Source: Chelonoidis abingdonii (taxonomy: Eukaryota > Chordata > Testudines > Testudinidae). From it: DNA of 64,000 bases. The notes beneath the pieces are model-generated. The model searched no databases, was not told the DNA's origin, and saw only the letters and a list, made by a program, of their open reading frames with translations. Positions 1 to 12,487 of the stretch are shown one piece after another. The stretch is taken from assembly GCF_003597395.2 (NCBI RefSeq), contig NC_133770.1, forward strand, positions 14,987,432 to 15,051,431, given 5' to 3'. Numbering within the stretch: the first letter of the stretch is position 1; the number at the start of each line of letters is the position of its first letter. A program made the translations under genes and the position numbers.

Positions 1-341
1 TGTGGAATTGTGAAAGTATCTAAAGCTTGTGTGAACTTTTGCAAAGCCATCTCACAGCCCTTTCTTAAAAAGACTCATTGTAACCACCTCTTGGAAGGAC
101 ACTATTTGGGAATCACCAACACTGGCATATATGTGCACAAGCACCTGAAGTAGAAGAAATAGTTGCTTATCTGTACAGTAATGGTCATTCTTTGAGTTAG
201 GTTGTCCACATATGTATTCCACGACCAGACTTCTGTTCCCCAGAGTCTATCGATATCAAAATTCCTGTGGTGATGAAGGAAATGAGGGGCAGCTGGGCCA
301 GCCCTGCCTCTTATGCCTTTGGTGGATGCACAGGCAACCTT
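1..341. other. Left flank, nothing definite
   Basis: No gene seen. Part of 150-290 resembles a dispersed turtle repeat, but I cannot place it in a family. Confidence 0.3.
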
Positions 342-1784
342 TGTGATGTTGCACTCCATAATGCTTTATAGAAATATGCTTATGCATGTAAATATGACAG
401 AAGTGGAATATGTTTTATGCTAGATATGCCATGTAACATATCTTTGCAAAGGTTATGATCTACTGAATATATTAATCCTGTCTGTATGCATGTATTATTT
501 TTATATCTGAAGTTATGAACGTTGGCTCTATGCTTGTATTTAAAGTTTTGCTGTAGGAAACACATAAGGCAGCTTTGGCCAACATAGTGTGAAGGAGTTA
601 TACAAGTAATCGGGAGTACTTAACTAACAATGGACTTTGGGAGATGTGAATCCACATCTGAGCTTTCCTGGGAACGTTCAAATTAACATGCAAACAATGG
701 CGTCGGCCTGCAAAAAGCTGACTCATGCATGGACATGTGACTTGCCCAGATGGCTACAAACTCCATCTTGTTGGTGTGACTTTGCACAGAAGAACAAAGG
801 GGTTTCTGCCCATAAGAGAGAAAATATAAAAGACCCTGGAACCCTCTCCATTTTGTCTTCAGCTGGCTCAAGAGATGGCCTCTCCACTCGAAAGAGATGC
901 CTGAAAGGAACTGGAACAAAGGAGTGTAACTATGGGGGTGTGAATGATTGCTGGACCCAGGCCATAAACTACAAGGTTGGTCTAAAAAGGATTGGGCCCA
1001 GACTAGGAAGGAGTCCAGTCTGTGAAAGAAACTTATTGGAACATCTCTAAGGGTGTGATTTCATCTGTTATCAGTTCCTTAATGCATTAGGCTTAGACTT
1101 GCATGTTTTGTTTTGTTTTATTTTGAGAGAGGGATAGTTCAGTGGTTTGAGCATTGGCCAGCTAAACCCAGGGTTGTGAGTTCAATCCTTGAGGGGGCCA
1201 CTTAGGGATCTGGGGCAAAAATCAGTATTTGGTCCTGCTAGTGAAGGCAGGGGCTGGACTGAATAACCTTTCAAGGTCCCTTCTAGTCCTTTTATTATCT
1301 AACTTACTTTGTTCTGTCTGTTATTACTTGAAACTACTTAAATCCTACTTTTTATACTTAATAAACTCACTTTTGTTTATTAATTAACCCAGAGTAAGTG
1401 ATTAATAGCTGGAGTAGCAAACAGCTGTGCATATCTCTCTATCAGTGTTATAGAGGGTGGACAATTTATGAGTTTACCCTGTATAAGCTTTATACAGAAT
1501 AAAACAGATTTATTCAGGGTTTAGGCTCCCAGAAAGACTTAATACTGAGTGCTGGGAAAGGCCCTGTTAATTGAGAAGCCGCTGGGCTAAGTGAATCTTA
1601 GTTTCTGTGAACTGCAGGGGGGGTCTGTGCTGGAGTCTTGGTCTGTGCTGGAGCTGACTGGTGTGTCTAGCTCAGCAAGACGGGAGTGGAGGAAGCCTTT
1701 TCTGGCAGGGGGGTTTGTTCTCAGTGGTATCCCAGCACATCTAGTGACAGTCTTGAGGGAGTTTCTGTGACCCAACCTGTCACA
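342..1784 (+). repeat. Solo LTR (+), 5-bp target duplication acctt, with nested SINE
   Basis: The element begins TGTGATGTT and ends CCTGTCACA. It is flanked by perfect acctt copies at 337-341 and 1785-1789. It contains a TATA-like tataaaaga near 828 and an aataaactcac polyadenylation-type signal near 1360. I recognise the type as an abundant turtle endogenous-retrovirus LTR. A tRNA-derived SINE is inserted at about 1120-1310. It ends roughly 680 bp upstream of the first coding exon of the channel gene. Confidence 0.8.
1120..1310 (+). repeat. tRNA-derived SINE with CR1-like 3' tail
   Basis: It has A-box-like (ggatagttcagtggtttgag) and B-box-like (ggttgtgagttcaatcc) promoter sequences. A tail ending ggtcccttctagtcc resembles the CR1 3' end. 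It interrupts the LTR. Confidence 0.8.
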
Positions 1785-1789
1785 ACCTT

Positions 1790-2461
1790 AATTCTTCCTT
1801 TTTCCAGCTTGAGTTCTTGACTTCGTAAGCTTAATAATAGTCTTATAGTTTTTATGTGTAATTTTATATATCCTGGGCAAATTCAGTTTTCACAGAGGCA
1901 GAAAATGGTATGGAAAATAGCCATACTGCTTGTGCTGTTGTGGAGGGGGTGGTCCTTGGAGGGAGCATTGATGGCTCAAGATCTGTAAGGTAAGACCCTG
2001 TTATTCCTGCTGCAAGAAGTGACTACACTGCAGAATTATATAGTTACCCCTTTCGACTATGTAGGAGAGTTGCTAGATACTTAATTAATTATCCTTTGCA
2101 TTAATGGTGGCTGGGTGCAAGGACTTTAATATGGTGGGGGTATTACACAGGATAAAAATAAGATGCTTGTCAGAGCTCTGACACAGATGTGATTCTATCA
2201 CTTCCCAGGAAAAAATGGCAAAATGTGTTTTAGAAGCATAATTATAAAAATCTATCCAGAATCATTTTTGTGAATTTAAAACTGAAATTTTTCTTCCTAT
2301 GAGAATATGCTTCCAGTTGGTTTTGTTTTATTTTTACCTAATGGTTCAACTGTCAGATGTGAATGCAGAAATAGTTATCTTACAGTTGTTAAGCCTAATT
2401 ATATTGTTGTTTCTGTTAGCTTCCTTTTACTTATATCTCTTTAATTATACCTTCTTTTTAG
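1790..2461 (+). other. Noncoding sequence upstream of coding exon 1
   Basis: No repeat or gene recognised. It is T-rich toward 2300-2460, ending in the acceptor of coding exon 1. It is presumably intron following a noncoding exon outside the window. Confidence 0.4.
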
Positions 2462-2501
2462 TTATTCCCAATATTGGAAGTGGAAGAAATAGAATGAAAA
2501 G

Positions 2502-2774
2502 ATGGATCATTTCAGTTTATCATCAGATGATATTGGTTTCCATCTTTTCACATGTGAATCATTGGCCACAATTGAGAAGCGGATTGCTGAGAAAAAAACA
2601 GAGCAAGCCAAGGCTAAGCTGGAAAATTGTGTTCAACAGGCTAAAGTAGAAAAACGTCAGCCCCGACCTTATCTGAGAGCTTGCGAAAAGCTGCCTGCTC
2701 TGTTTGGGAATCCTCCTCTGGAGCTCATCGGGGAACCCTTGGAAGATCTTGATCCATACTACAATGATCACAAG
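2502..2774 (+). CDS. SCN11A-like: Na+ channel coding exon 1: N-terminus (residues 1-91)
   Basis: This exon encodes the cytoplasmic N-terminus. The start codon at 2502 has a strong context (A at -3, G at +4) and an in-frame TAG at 2490-2492 just upstream, so the start is well supported. A pyrimidine-rich acceptor ends at 2461, so the exon probably begins at 2462 with 40 bases of 5' UTR, and at least one noncoding exon lies further upstream. The protein has the family pattern FTCESLATIEKRIA, a lysine-rich variable stretch, QPRP, then ELIGEPLEDLDPYY near the end. The donor AAG/gttaaag follows codon 91 in phase 0, the same position as in other vertebrate SCN genes. Confidence 0.95.
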
Positions 2775-3235
2775 GTTAAAGTCATCATGTGTTATTGATT
2801 TTATTTTGTCTGTTAAGATGTTAAAAGATGAGAAATGCTTTAGTCAGTGGGTTCTTCTTTTGGTCTTTCCTTTACCAGCTGTCATTACATGAATAATGTT
2901 TGTTGGTTCACATTAGGGGTTACCTAACGCCATGTTAAATGGTAACTCATTATAACGAAAGCTTAATTTTAAAACCCAGTGAGCAAATTATATTGATTAT
3001 GAAAATCTACTACTACTTCTTGAACAGAAAATATTTTATTAGGCAAATGACATTGTATTATGTAATGCATTTTCCTCCTTATGTGACCTGTGCAGGTTAG
3101 TTGGACTGACATCACAGCAATACAAATAGCTTCTCTCTGATAGCTATTGATCACTCCATATTTGATGGCCTACTGCAGTGAGTTTTCCTCCATTGTAAGA
3201 GTAATGAGAAAATAGCACAACACAACTAAATGCTT
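2775..3235 (+). other. Intron 1, first part, nothing recognised
   Basis: AT-rich sequence with no repeat I can name. Confidence 0.4.
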
Positions 3236-3239
3236 TACA

Positions 3240-4065
3240 TATCCTTTCGTGAGCACCCCCTGGCTGAGTGCATGTGCCTGCAATCTCTCTGTCTCCTTTT
3301 GTGGTGGGTCTTTGGTGACTCAGCCCTCTGGCCGAGTCTCACACAGTCTGTCTGTGTGATAAAAGCAAAGCAAACCCCTTCCAGGGTATAAGTCCACCCA
3401 GAGGCCTATGTGCACCCTCTGTAAGATCCTTCGATCTGCATCCCTATCCTAGGGCTCAGTCTTCAATCAGTCCGGCGAGGTCTATCACAGTACCCTGTCC
3501 AAACTGTCTCTCAGCCCCTTCTGGGCTCCCTCGAATTACATCTGCCCTTTAAGCAGTCCCAGTCTGGTGGTGCCATGCCTCCCAGGGCTCCCTACCTGGA
3601 GACTCTTCACCTCTCTGGGCCTTTCTGGCTGAGCTCTTCAGCTGGGCCACTAAAAGAGGTTTGTTCCTCTTCTGGGGTGTATGAAAGTCCAGGTCACTTT
3701 TCCACTCCAGGTCCCAGCCCAGGGACCCTATAGATAGCAGCCATCAGCCATGTCCCTTTAAATACACTGTGTTGCTGCTACAATTCCCTGGGCCACTTCT
3801 CCATGGCTCCAACACATTCTTCACACTTACCTCAGTGCCTTGTCCTTGTGCAGTCCCAGCAGCTAACCTGGAGCACCATCCCCTCTCCTCCACCTTTAGG
3901 AATGGAACTTGCTCTAGCCCTGCAGCTCTTTTTATACTAGCCTGCTGGGCCCTGATTGGCTGCTTCCCACTACCCTCTTTAGGCATATTGGAGGACCTCT
4001 CTACTGCCCTTTTCTGTGGCAGAGCCATGAGGCCTCCAAACACGGGGCCTCAGCTCCTAGTCCAC
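3240..4065 (-). repeat. LTR-like element, probably antisense
   Basis: This block is C- and CT-rich and compositionally distinct from the flanking AT-rich intron. It resembles turtle LTRs in reverse orientation. I could not fix its ends or a target duplication. The open frames in it are composition artefacts. Confidence 0.4.
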
Positions 4066-4590
4066 CCAATCAAAATCTTTCAATTCCTCCTTATTGAATA
4101 TTTTTCCTTATTAATAATGTTTTCTGCTGTAATGAGAACATTTTTATTAGCGTGCATTACAGTTTTATATATAGAATAAAAAACAAACTCAAAATCCAAG
4201 AGGGCAGTAGATTTTTAGCTCGATCAGATCAGAATTTATTTTCAACCTGCAGTGATATGTGGCAATATAAATACAGTATTCCCAAGAAGAAGCAATATAA
4301 TTTGGATATAGGAGTGTAGTATTGAAAAACATATATGTATATTTGATATGTTGAAGGAGGAATTGTACTGAATCAGCTTGTAGGCTACATTGTACATGAG
4401 AAAGTACATCATATTCATACTGTTACTTATTCATGTACAAGTCATTTCATCATAAAACTCCCAAGACAATTCTGTAACATGTAAGTAGATTCACTTTGTC
4501 TTCAAGTGCTGTTACAGGCTGGGATTCTTAGAGTAGAGAAGAGGAGTCTAATTCATTTGAAGAAGTTACAGAAATGTTAACATAAGCATT
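4066..4590 (+). other. Intron 1, AT-rich, nothing recognised
   Basis: No gene or repeat seen. Confidence 0.4.
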
Positions 4591-4591
4591 A

Positions 4592-5588
4592 TCTAATAAA
4601 TGATGTGGAGGAAGGGGTAAACAGTGAGGTGGCAAAGTTTGTAGATGATACTAAACTGCTCAAGATAGTTAAGACCAAAGCAGACTGTGAAGAACTTCAA
4701 AAAGATCTCACAAAACTAAGTGATTGGGCAACAAAATGGCAAATAAGATAATTGGATAAATGTAAAGTATTGCACAATGGAAAAAATACCCAAATATACA
4801 TACAAGTATGTATGGGCTAATTGACTACAAGTCATGCAAGATCAGGAAAGTCATTGGAAGTCTTCGTGAATGTCCACTGCAGTGCATAGATGGTCAAAAA
4901 GCAGACCGATGTTAGAATCATTAAAAAGGATGAGAATAAACTGAGAATATATTATTGCCCTTATATAAATGATGTACATCCACATCTCGAATACTGCGTA
5001 CAGATGTGCTCTGCTCATCTCAAAAAAGATTACTAGCACTGGAAAAGTTCAGAAAGGCAACTGAAATGACTAGGGGTTTGAAGGTTCCCATATGAGGAAA
5101 ATTAAAGAGCTAGACTCTTCAGCCTGGAAAGAGGAGACAAGGGGATATGGTAGAGGTATAAAATCATGAGGAGAAATGGTAAGGAAAAGTTATTTACTTA
5201 TTCCCATAATACAAAACTTGGGGCACCAAATGAAACTAATAGGCGAGGTTAAACAAATACAGGAGCTCTCATGCGCGCACAGTCAACTTGTGGAACTCTT
5301 AACCTGAGGAGTTGTGAAGGTGGCTATAACAGAGTTTAAAAGGACTGGATAAATTCATGGTGGTGAAGTCCATAAATGGCTATTAGCCAGGATGGGTAAG
5401 GAATGGTGTCCCTAGCCTCTGTTTGTCAGAGGGTGGAGATGGATGGCAGGAGAGAAATCACTTGATCATTGCCTGTTAGATTCACTCTCTCTGGGGCACC
5501 TGGCATTGGCCACAGTTGGTAGACAGGATATTGGGCTAGATGGACCTTTGGTCTGACCTGGTACCGCCGTTCTTATGTTCTTATCTTG
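4592..5588 (+). mobile_element. CR1 LINE 3' fragment (+)
   Basis: It starts within reverse-transcriptase sequence (gtggcaaagtttgtagatga encodes the AKFVDD-type motif). It ends with the CR1 3' end, ctagatggacctttggtctg, and a short ttcttatgttcttat repeat. Many stops and frameshifts mark it as an old 5'-truncated copy. Confidence 0.88.
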
Positions 5589-6125
5589 AATGTAGGGATT
5601 TGTTTATTTTTTTGTCTGTATCTGACAAGAATGTTGGTCGTTCTTGGAGTAGGGTATATCATAGTGAGAGCTGACAGAGTTGCACAAAAAATTAGGGGCC
5701 AGATTCTGGCAGTCTTACACTGAGTAGTTCTATAGGGTTGTGAATAGCCCACTGAAATCAGTGGGACTCGGGGAAGAATAAGGTATTACTGAGCATGAGT
5801 AAGGGTGGCAGAATTTGGCCCATAATTAATAGCCTTTAATTACTTTGGCAAAGTGATTGTGGGGGTTTGTTTCCTATAATAGTAATTTCCTTGGAGGAAG
5901 AGGCAGGAGGAGGAAATAAAAATGATCTTACAGTAATGTACTGGCATGATAGCAAATAGTATCAGCAAGCCTGAGCTCCAAGTAAGAATACAGCAAAATC
6001 ACACTCTTATGCAGGATTAACTACAGTTCTGGGCATAAATTTTAAAAGCCTAGATGTTTAGTTTCTGGAAAAAACATTGTTTAGTTGGCATATTTCTAAT
6101 GTTATGAGTCTCTTTTGTCTTGCAG
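5589..6125 (+). other. Intron 1 end, nothing recognised
   Basis: Plain intronic sequence leading to the exon 2 acceptor. Confidence 0.4.
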
Positions 6126-6244
6126 ACTTTTATGGTACTAAATAAAGAGAAGACAATTTTCCGATTTACTGCCACACGTGCCTTATGTATACTTAGCCCT
6201 TTCCATCCTATCAGAAGAGCTGCAATTAAAGTTTTTGTCCATCC
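6126..6244 (+). CDS. SCN11A-like: Na+ channel coding exon 2: pre-S1 region (residues 92-131)
   Basis: The acceptor tcttttgtcttgcag ends at 6125. The exon encodes [20 protein letters not shown] and continues to IKVFVHP just before S1 of domain I. It is 119 bp, the size I recall for this exon in human SCN genes, and it ends in phase 2. No GT donor exists at the expected end. The intron instead starts ATATCCTTCC, the U12-type AT-AC donor known at this position in the gene family. The open frame past the donor meets a stop within 30 bases. Confidence 0.95.
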
Positions 6245-6254
6245 ATATCCTTCC
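6245..6254 (+). promoter_or_regulatory. U12-type (AT-AC) 5' splice site of intron 2
   Basis: The sequence ATATCCTTCC follows exon 2 directly and matches the minor-spliceosome donor consensus ATATCCTT exactly. Intron 2 of vertebrate sodium channel genes is a classic AT-AC intron spliced by U11/U12 snRNPs. The intron here is 9092 bp and full of transposons. Confidence 0.93.
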
Positions 6255-7362
6255 TGTTGTTTTCCCTCATTCTAATACTGCTTTGAAATACTAGACAAGT
6301 TTCCCTCATTCTGACTGTCTGTTTATAGGGGGTTAGATACAAGATATATGGATATAATATTGTGTAATTGTTAGTAGTATATACTGGATCTAACTTTACA
6401 GAAATAATAATATTCACATGTATCTACTGCACAAAATTGGAAGTGTGCAGAACTGGTTAGATTTGACGAATCACATTTCTGATGATTCATAGATTGAGAG
6501 TTCAGATATTATTGTCAGAGACTTAGGGTTAAAATACATGTACAGATCACCCTATGCTGTTTTAGAGCCTTCTGCACAACTTGCACCTATATTATGGTGG
6601 ACACAGAAATTTCAAGTTCGAAGACAACTGATCAGCACTGATTGAGAACTTCTAGAAAGTGAATTGCAATAGTGCTTTGGTGAGTACATCTGGTATTGTT
6701 CTAAGGAAAGATGATTGAAGTTAGAGATGGAATATATTTGAAGGCCTCCATTTTTTGTGCCTGAAAACCTATGAGTGACTTTTAAAACACCTAGAAGTCT
6801 GAGTCTGTCTAACCTAAAGGGGTGGCTAAAAAAATAGCACCTACTGTTATTTGCACCCACAATTTGCAGGTGCAGAAATGGAGACCACCAAGTTGTCTAC
6901 TCCATTATCATCCTAGTTATCTGATATCTTTTATGATCATTAAGTTGAAAGAATATACTCTAAGGTAGAAAAGATTTCCAGTTAGCCTTTAAATGAGTAT
7001 TTGGTTCATTTTCTGTTCTGGTTCACACAGAATTAATCTTAAATTGGATGTAGTGTTATTAAAAATGCAACCGTTATTAGGTGGAGAGTGATGTTTGATA
7101 AAAGGCTGGTTTTCATGTGGTTTAGGTGGATACATTGCAAACTACTGGGGTTCTGTTCATGGTCTCTCCCCTTTCTTCTTCTGCTGCTGTTGCTGTGTTC
7201 TGTGCCAGGGCAAATTCATGTTTCCATGGTTTCAACTATCACGTGTTTGCGAAAGATTCCCAGTTTGACTAATGAACTCTGATCCTATCTCCTTTGTTCA
7301 GTCTAATATTTTTATCTCCACCTGACTGTCTTACCACTGTTCCATCGTGAAAAAGGGAAAAC
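6255..7362 (+). other. Intron 2 start, nothing recognised
   Basis: AT-rich intronic sequence with no named element. Confidence 0.4.
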
Positions 7363-7367
7363 CTGCA

Positions 7368-8494
7368 TGTCACCATGCCTCAATGGGTCAGAACTGAGAA
7401 TACCAAATTCAGGATAAACTGCTGAGAAATAGGGCAGACACACCCCATAACTGGTGGTTATTCTTCCATAAGATATACAAAACCAGCAACAAAAGTAAAC
7501 TTCTGTCTCACCACACTGGCTAACAAGAAGTCAGAAATGCAACCTTCTTAGGTATTCCAGTCTTTGCTTCAACACCCAGACAGTAGACTTAATGATGAGT
7601 GGTTTTTTAAAACCAATTTCATCAACCGAAGGGTTCCTCTGATCCCAAAGGACCAGCCTCATACCGTGGTCAATATATAACTCAGATCTTACCCAAGAAT
7701 CAATGATGTTGCCAATCCTTTAGTATTTAATATCTAAAGGTTTATTTATAAGAGAAAAGAAAGAAGTCAGAGTTTAAATTGATTAAAGGAATAAAAAATT
7801 GCAAGTTTTTAGATCACACTTGAAGCAGTGATTAAATAAACTTGCTGGCTTGTTAAGTCTCTGGTTGTTTCTAAATGACTGGAAGATCCTCAGTCCTTTG
7901 GTTAGAATGCTCCCATTAGTGTAAGTCCATAGTCCAGAGATCAGAGCAGGAAAGAGATAAAATGGAGATGTTACCAAGGCCTTTTATAGCTTCTGACATG
8001 TGGAGGGAAACTCATTGTACCAAGCAAAGCCCTCAGCACAGTTTGTGGAAAAGTATAGACACAAGATGGAGTTTAGTGTCACATGAGGTGGTCACATGCC
8101 ATTGCATGATTCGATGAGTCATGGCAGCCATTACCCATAGTCTGGCTGAAGTGTCCACAGGAAAGTTCATGGCTTATTCCATGGCCAGTTGTGTTTGTTG
8201 ATAGGCTATCAGCTCTAATACTCCATTCATAATGTGCTGGCTAAAATGGATGTAAACTGCTTAATAGGTGTTACCACAGGAGCAAACACATTTGAAATGC
8301 AGGTACATAGTCAATATTCATAACTTCAGCTACAAAAATGATACATGCATACAAATAGGATAATCATATTTAGCAAACCATAACTTTTCTATTGACACCG
8401 TACATAACATAATTTGTACAAGCCTTATTTCATTTGTATAACAGTGGTAGCAACAATGATCTACATGGTCATATTTTAATCATGTAACATCACA
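7368..8494 (-). repeat. Solo LTR (-), near-perfect 5-bp duplication
   Basis: On the minus strand it begins TGTGATGTTACATG, like the start of the LTR at 342, and it ends in CA. The flanks are ctgca (7363-7367) and ctgaa (8495-8499). Minus-strand text includes ataaaaggccttggt (TATA-like). Confidence 0.65.
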
Positions 8495-8499
8495 CTGAA

Positions 8500-9977
8500 T
8501 TTATTATCTTTCTTCCAAAACTGACTCCAAACCATCACTTCTCCATCTCTTTTTAACACTCCAGTGTTCTTTCCATTCCACAGGCTTTTAACCTCACTTT
8601 TTTATATGTCACTGCTCTCTTGGCTTCTTTTCACAGATCCAAACTCACGCCAGATCCTGTTGCTTCTCCCTCTCTATCAAGAAGGACGCTATGATTTAAT
8701 GGACTGAACATGAGGTTGTGGGTCAGGAGACCTCAAATCTGTTTCTAATTCTGTCATTGTCTCTGTCTTGTGACAACCAACAAGTTATTTCATAACCCAG
8801 TACTTCACTGGGTGTTTACCCATTTTTTAAACATATTTTGAGACTGTGTAAGTGTAAAGTATTGTTGCCTCTAAACTCCTCTCCTACCAGAAAAATCTCT
8901 TGTCTTCGCCTTGGTAATCTTCAGGGATCCTAGTTTTCTGTGATAAAAAACCCAAAATTATCTGGTTAAAAAAAACCCATATAAATCCACGTTTTTCTGT
9001 GACTAAAATGAAATGCTGAACTTTAGTTTCCCTATCCACTATATATATATATAGAACCCTATTTATCTGAGACTCCATTATCCATCTCTGTGTAGTAACT
9101 GAACCACCAGTGGCCCGGGGCTGACAGCCCAGTCCCAATTAGATTGGATAAATGGAGTTCCACTGTAAATTTAAGGCACAAGCAAACATAAACCACAAAA
9201 AGGAGAGGTTGTGCTCATTGAATAAGTGACACTGGTACTGTTTTCCTCTGGGAAGCATGCATTTGGTGTGCCCCTAGGTTATCAGTCAAACAGTCCCTTA
9301 CCACGCCTCACTTTCCTTCCCTTTTGAGGCTTCTCCATTTCCATTCCGTCATCCTGCTCCCTTGAAGTGAGCTCCCGAAACATAACCGTTGCGCCACCTG
9401 ATCATTCCTGAGGGGATACTGAAACCTTCCAGGTACCTCCGATTCCCAATAAGGGCCTGCAGCCTTCAAAGATAAAACTAACTAATTCAGGGGCCAAACA
9501 TTTTTTGTTTAAAGAAGAAAATGACTGCAGTCAAAGCCTGCACATCTGTTGACCCCTATAACTCCAAAGACCCCCAGTTCTAGCCCTTCCAGAAGAGGTT
9601 AAGTTGATCTGTGTTCAGACAGGTGTGAGCCTGCCTTTCCCTCCCACTTCTCCTCTCTCCTGAGTATCAACTGTTGGGCTCTAAAGCTTTTGTTCTAACA
9701 GAAGCAAGAAGTCAGGCAAAAGATCTTGCTCAGATCATCACTCTTGTAGTCACAAGTCCAAAGAAAAGTGTCTAATTTTAGTAATTCTTGGGTGTTCTCG
9801 GAGGAGGAAAGATCGCTTGTCTGCATCTGATCAGGAAGAAATCCAAGACAGACATTTTCCTCCTCAGAAGTTTGAGCCTATGCTGTGAAAGGACTTATTT
9901 ATGCTTGGGATTCAATTGTCCCTGGCAGAAGCATGGATCAGGCTAATAGGGACACTCACTTCACCAATATGTACTTT
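8500..9977 (+). other. Intron 2, nothing recognised
   Basis: No gene seen. There is a short (TA)n run near 9043. Confidence 0.4.
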
Positions 9978-9982
9978 CCTTC

Positions 9983-10968
9983 TGTTATGATATAATTCCC
10001 AAATCTGGACCTTAGCGTCCAAAAGATTGGGTACCAGCATGAAAGCCTCTAAGCTTAATTACCAGCTTAGATCTGATAGGCTGCCACCAACCAGGAATTC
10101 CAGTGCCTGGTACACTTGGGTCCCCCAAAACTTCCCTGGAGGACCCCAAGACCCAGATTCCCTGGATCTTAATACAAGGAAAGTAAACTGTTTCCCTTCC
10201 CCCCAGATCTTTCCTGCCTGGGGTACTTTAGGAGATTACCTCACTTCAACTACGTGAAACACAACCCCGAGAGATCAAATTTCTCTCTCCCCTTCACCCA
10301 GATGCAATACACATCTAAGGTCAGAGAATCTAACACAAAGATTCCCCCTCCGTCTTTCCCCCTAGCTTCTTCCCTCCCTGGGACACTAGGAGAGTTAAAC
10401 ACAGACAGCAGTTTTTCCCCTCCCCCCTGGCTTTCCTTTCTCCCACCAATTTCCTGGTGGGTCAACTAGAAAAAAAATCAACAGGTCTTAAAAAGCAAAA
10501 CTTTTAATAAAAAAAGAAAGAAAGAATAGAATAACAGTTCTCTGTAATCTAGATGGTAAGATACAGGGTTTTCAACTTATAGAAAATGAATAAACAATAG
10601 AAAAGAGATAAACAGCCTTATCCAAAAACAATACAATTTAAAGTACTTATAGCCAAATACACATAAAGACTCCACCAGCCAGATACACAGATGCAAATAC
10701 AGCAAAACAATTTAAAAGACTATACTTTTGCTACCTTTGTACTTACAACTGGGAAACAGAAGATTAGAAGGACTGGAAATAGATCCTCTCATAGCTGAGA
10801 GAGCACAGAACAGACAAAGACCCAAGACCAAGAAACACCCACAAATTCCCTCCCTTAAGCTTTGAAAAATCCGGTTTCCTGATTGGTCCTCTTGTCAGGT
10901 GTTTGGTTCCCTTTGTTAACCCTTTACAGGTAAAAGAAACATTAACCCTTAGCTATCTGTTTATGACA
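9983..10968 (-). repeat. Solo LTR (-), perfect 5-bp duplication ccttc
   Basis: On the minus strand it reads TGTCATAAACAGATAGCTAA to ATATCATAACA, a turtle LTR type I recognise. Perfect ccttc copies flank it at 9978-9982 and 10969-10973. No internal retroviral region is present. Confidence 0.85.
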
Positions 10969-10973
10969 CCTTC

Positions 10974-12487
10974 CCAACCCAAGAAGGAGATTTACATTCT
11001 TCTGTATACCTCTCTTAAAGATGACATCAGAGAGGAATGGGAATGCCTGAGTGAGGCATACACCTAACAGGCAGCTTCTAAAGTTTGCATAAGAATATGC
11101 TGGTTCCTTTGGAAGGGATATTTCTGCCCAAGAACCAAAGGCTAGGAGAACAGAATTGTCTCTCAGACAAAACGATGAGACCTTAGCTTCAGCTCTTCAG
11201 TGGTGGTGTTATAGCATAGGCAATTGAACACTGAGATGTAGTTCCCTGTAAGAATAAAAAAAAGGAAACTGGTTTACTAGAAGATATTGTGATGGCTTCA
11301 TTCACTTAGAGACTTCCTTACGTTCTCTTAGATTTGCTGCTCTGTTTCTGGCCTTGAGTGCTGTAAGCTGTAGACACCTTTTGGTTCTGCCTCTGGAAGA
11401 TGGGCATGCAGACCAAACAATGTAATTAGTGTCTAAGTACACTGGAGGTAAATTCTTTGAGGAGCCTCTAGATGAAGCAGTTGTGGTGGCTGCCAAAAGC
11501 GAAGCCCCTGCCTTCCTCAGAATTTCAGGGAAGAGGTTGTCACTGTTCCTTTTGTTACAGACCTTCTTTCACGATCAAATATTCTGGACAGTACCAACAA
11601 AGAGACACCTACTGTAGAAATTAGTTGGAACTAACTTGCCAAAGAAGAGGCTTTTTCTTGCCCTTCACTTCTGAATGAAAAATGACAAAGAAGGCATAGA
11701 CATTCTATAAATTTTGGTTCTATTCAGACATTTCTTCTGATACCCATACTGTGCCACTCAAATTCATTGGGATGTTTAGGAATAGAGCAGAAAGAGAGTA
11801 GGATAATTTCTTGGGATCTAGGGAATGGAATGTTTATGTTTGGAATAAAAACAGAGTCAGCATATAGGACTAGCTTTTTCTGGTCCAGTATGTTCACTGT
11901 CTAGAAAGCACTCCTAGTTCAGAGGTGCTTATGGTGTAGATGATCATGACCAGGAAAGACACTTTTATAGACAAAATATATAGGGATGCTGTTGTAAGTG
12001 GTTTGAGCTGGGTCTTGTTTAGATCTTGTGAGATGAAGTTTAGATTCCAAGAAGAAAATCTGCAGAATGATATAGGATTTGCAAGTGAGGCAGCAGATAG
12101 ATCAAGGTTATATTGGAGAGGCTTATAAGGTAAAGAAACTAGCTCTCCCCAGAGTGATTACTGCTTACTCAGAAGGGGAAACAGCTGTGCCCTGGGCAGA
12201 AATCATTCATGCACCTTATGAAGAGATCTGTAGAGGATTGTCTTCACCTTTTTGAGATGGAGGTTAGATATCCACTTGTTGATGAACACATTATTTGGTA
12301 GCAGAGTGCTACAGCAAGTAGTGCTTCAGTAACCTCTCCTCATGTGTCTCAGTCACAGGTTGTAGCTATATGTACATATCATATTTGATGTTCCTCCTTT
12401 CTGGGATGCTGTACTACTTTTAACATCCTACTTGAAGACTTGCCCTCAAAGAAAATTTCTCACTTGAGTCTTTCCTTTCTTGAGTTG
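10974..12487 (+). other. Intron 2, nothing recognised
   Basis: About 1.5 kb without a recognisable gene or element. Confidence 0.35.

Noticed and set aside
637..1050. A 137-codon open frame near the left edge
   Set aside because: It lies wholly inside the LTR at 342-1784 and has no protein resemblance.
1120..1200. Possible tRNA gene
   Set aside because: The A and B boxes belong to a tRNA-derived SINE. There is no cloverleaf, and the CR1-like tail identifies the repeat.
2299..2649. A 116-codon open frame overlapping coding exon 1
   Set aside because: It is in a different frame from the sodium channel exon and reads through the splice acceptor, with no family match.
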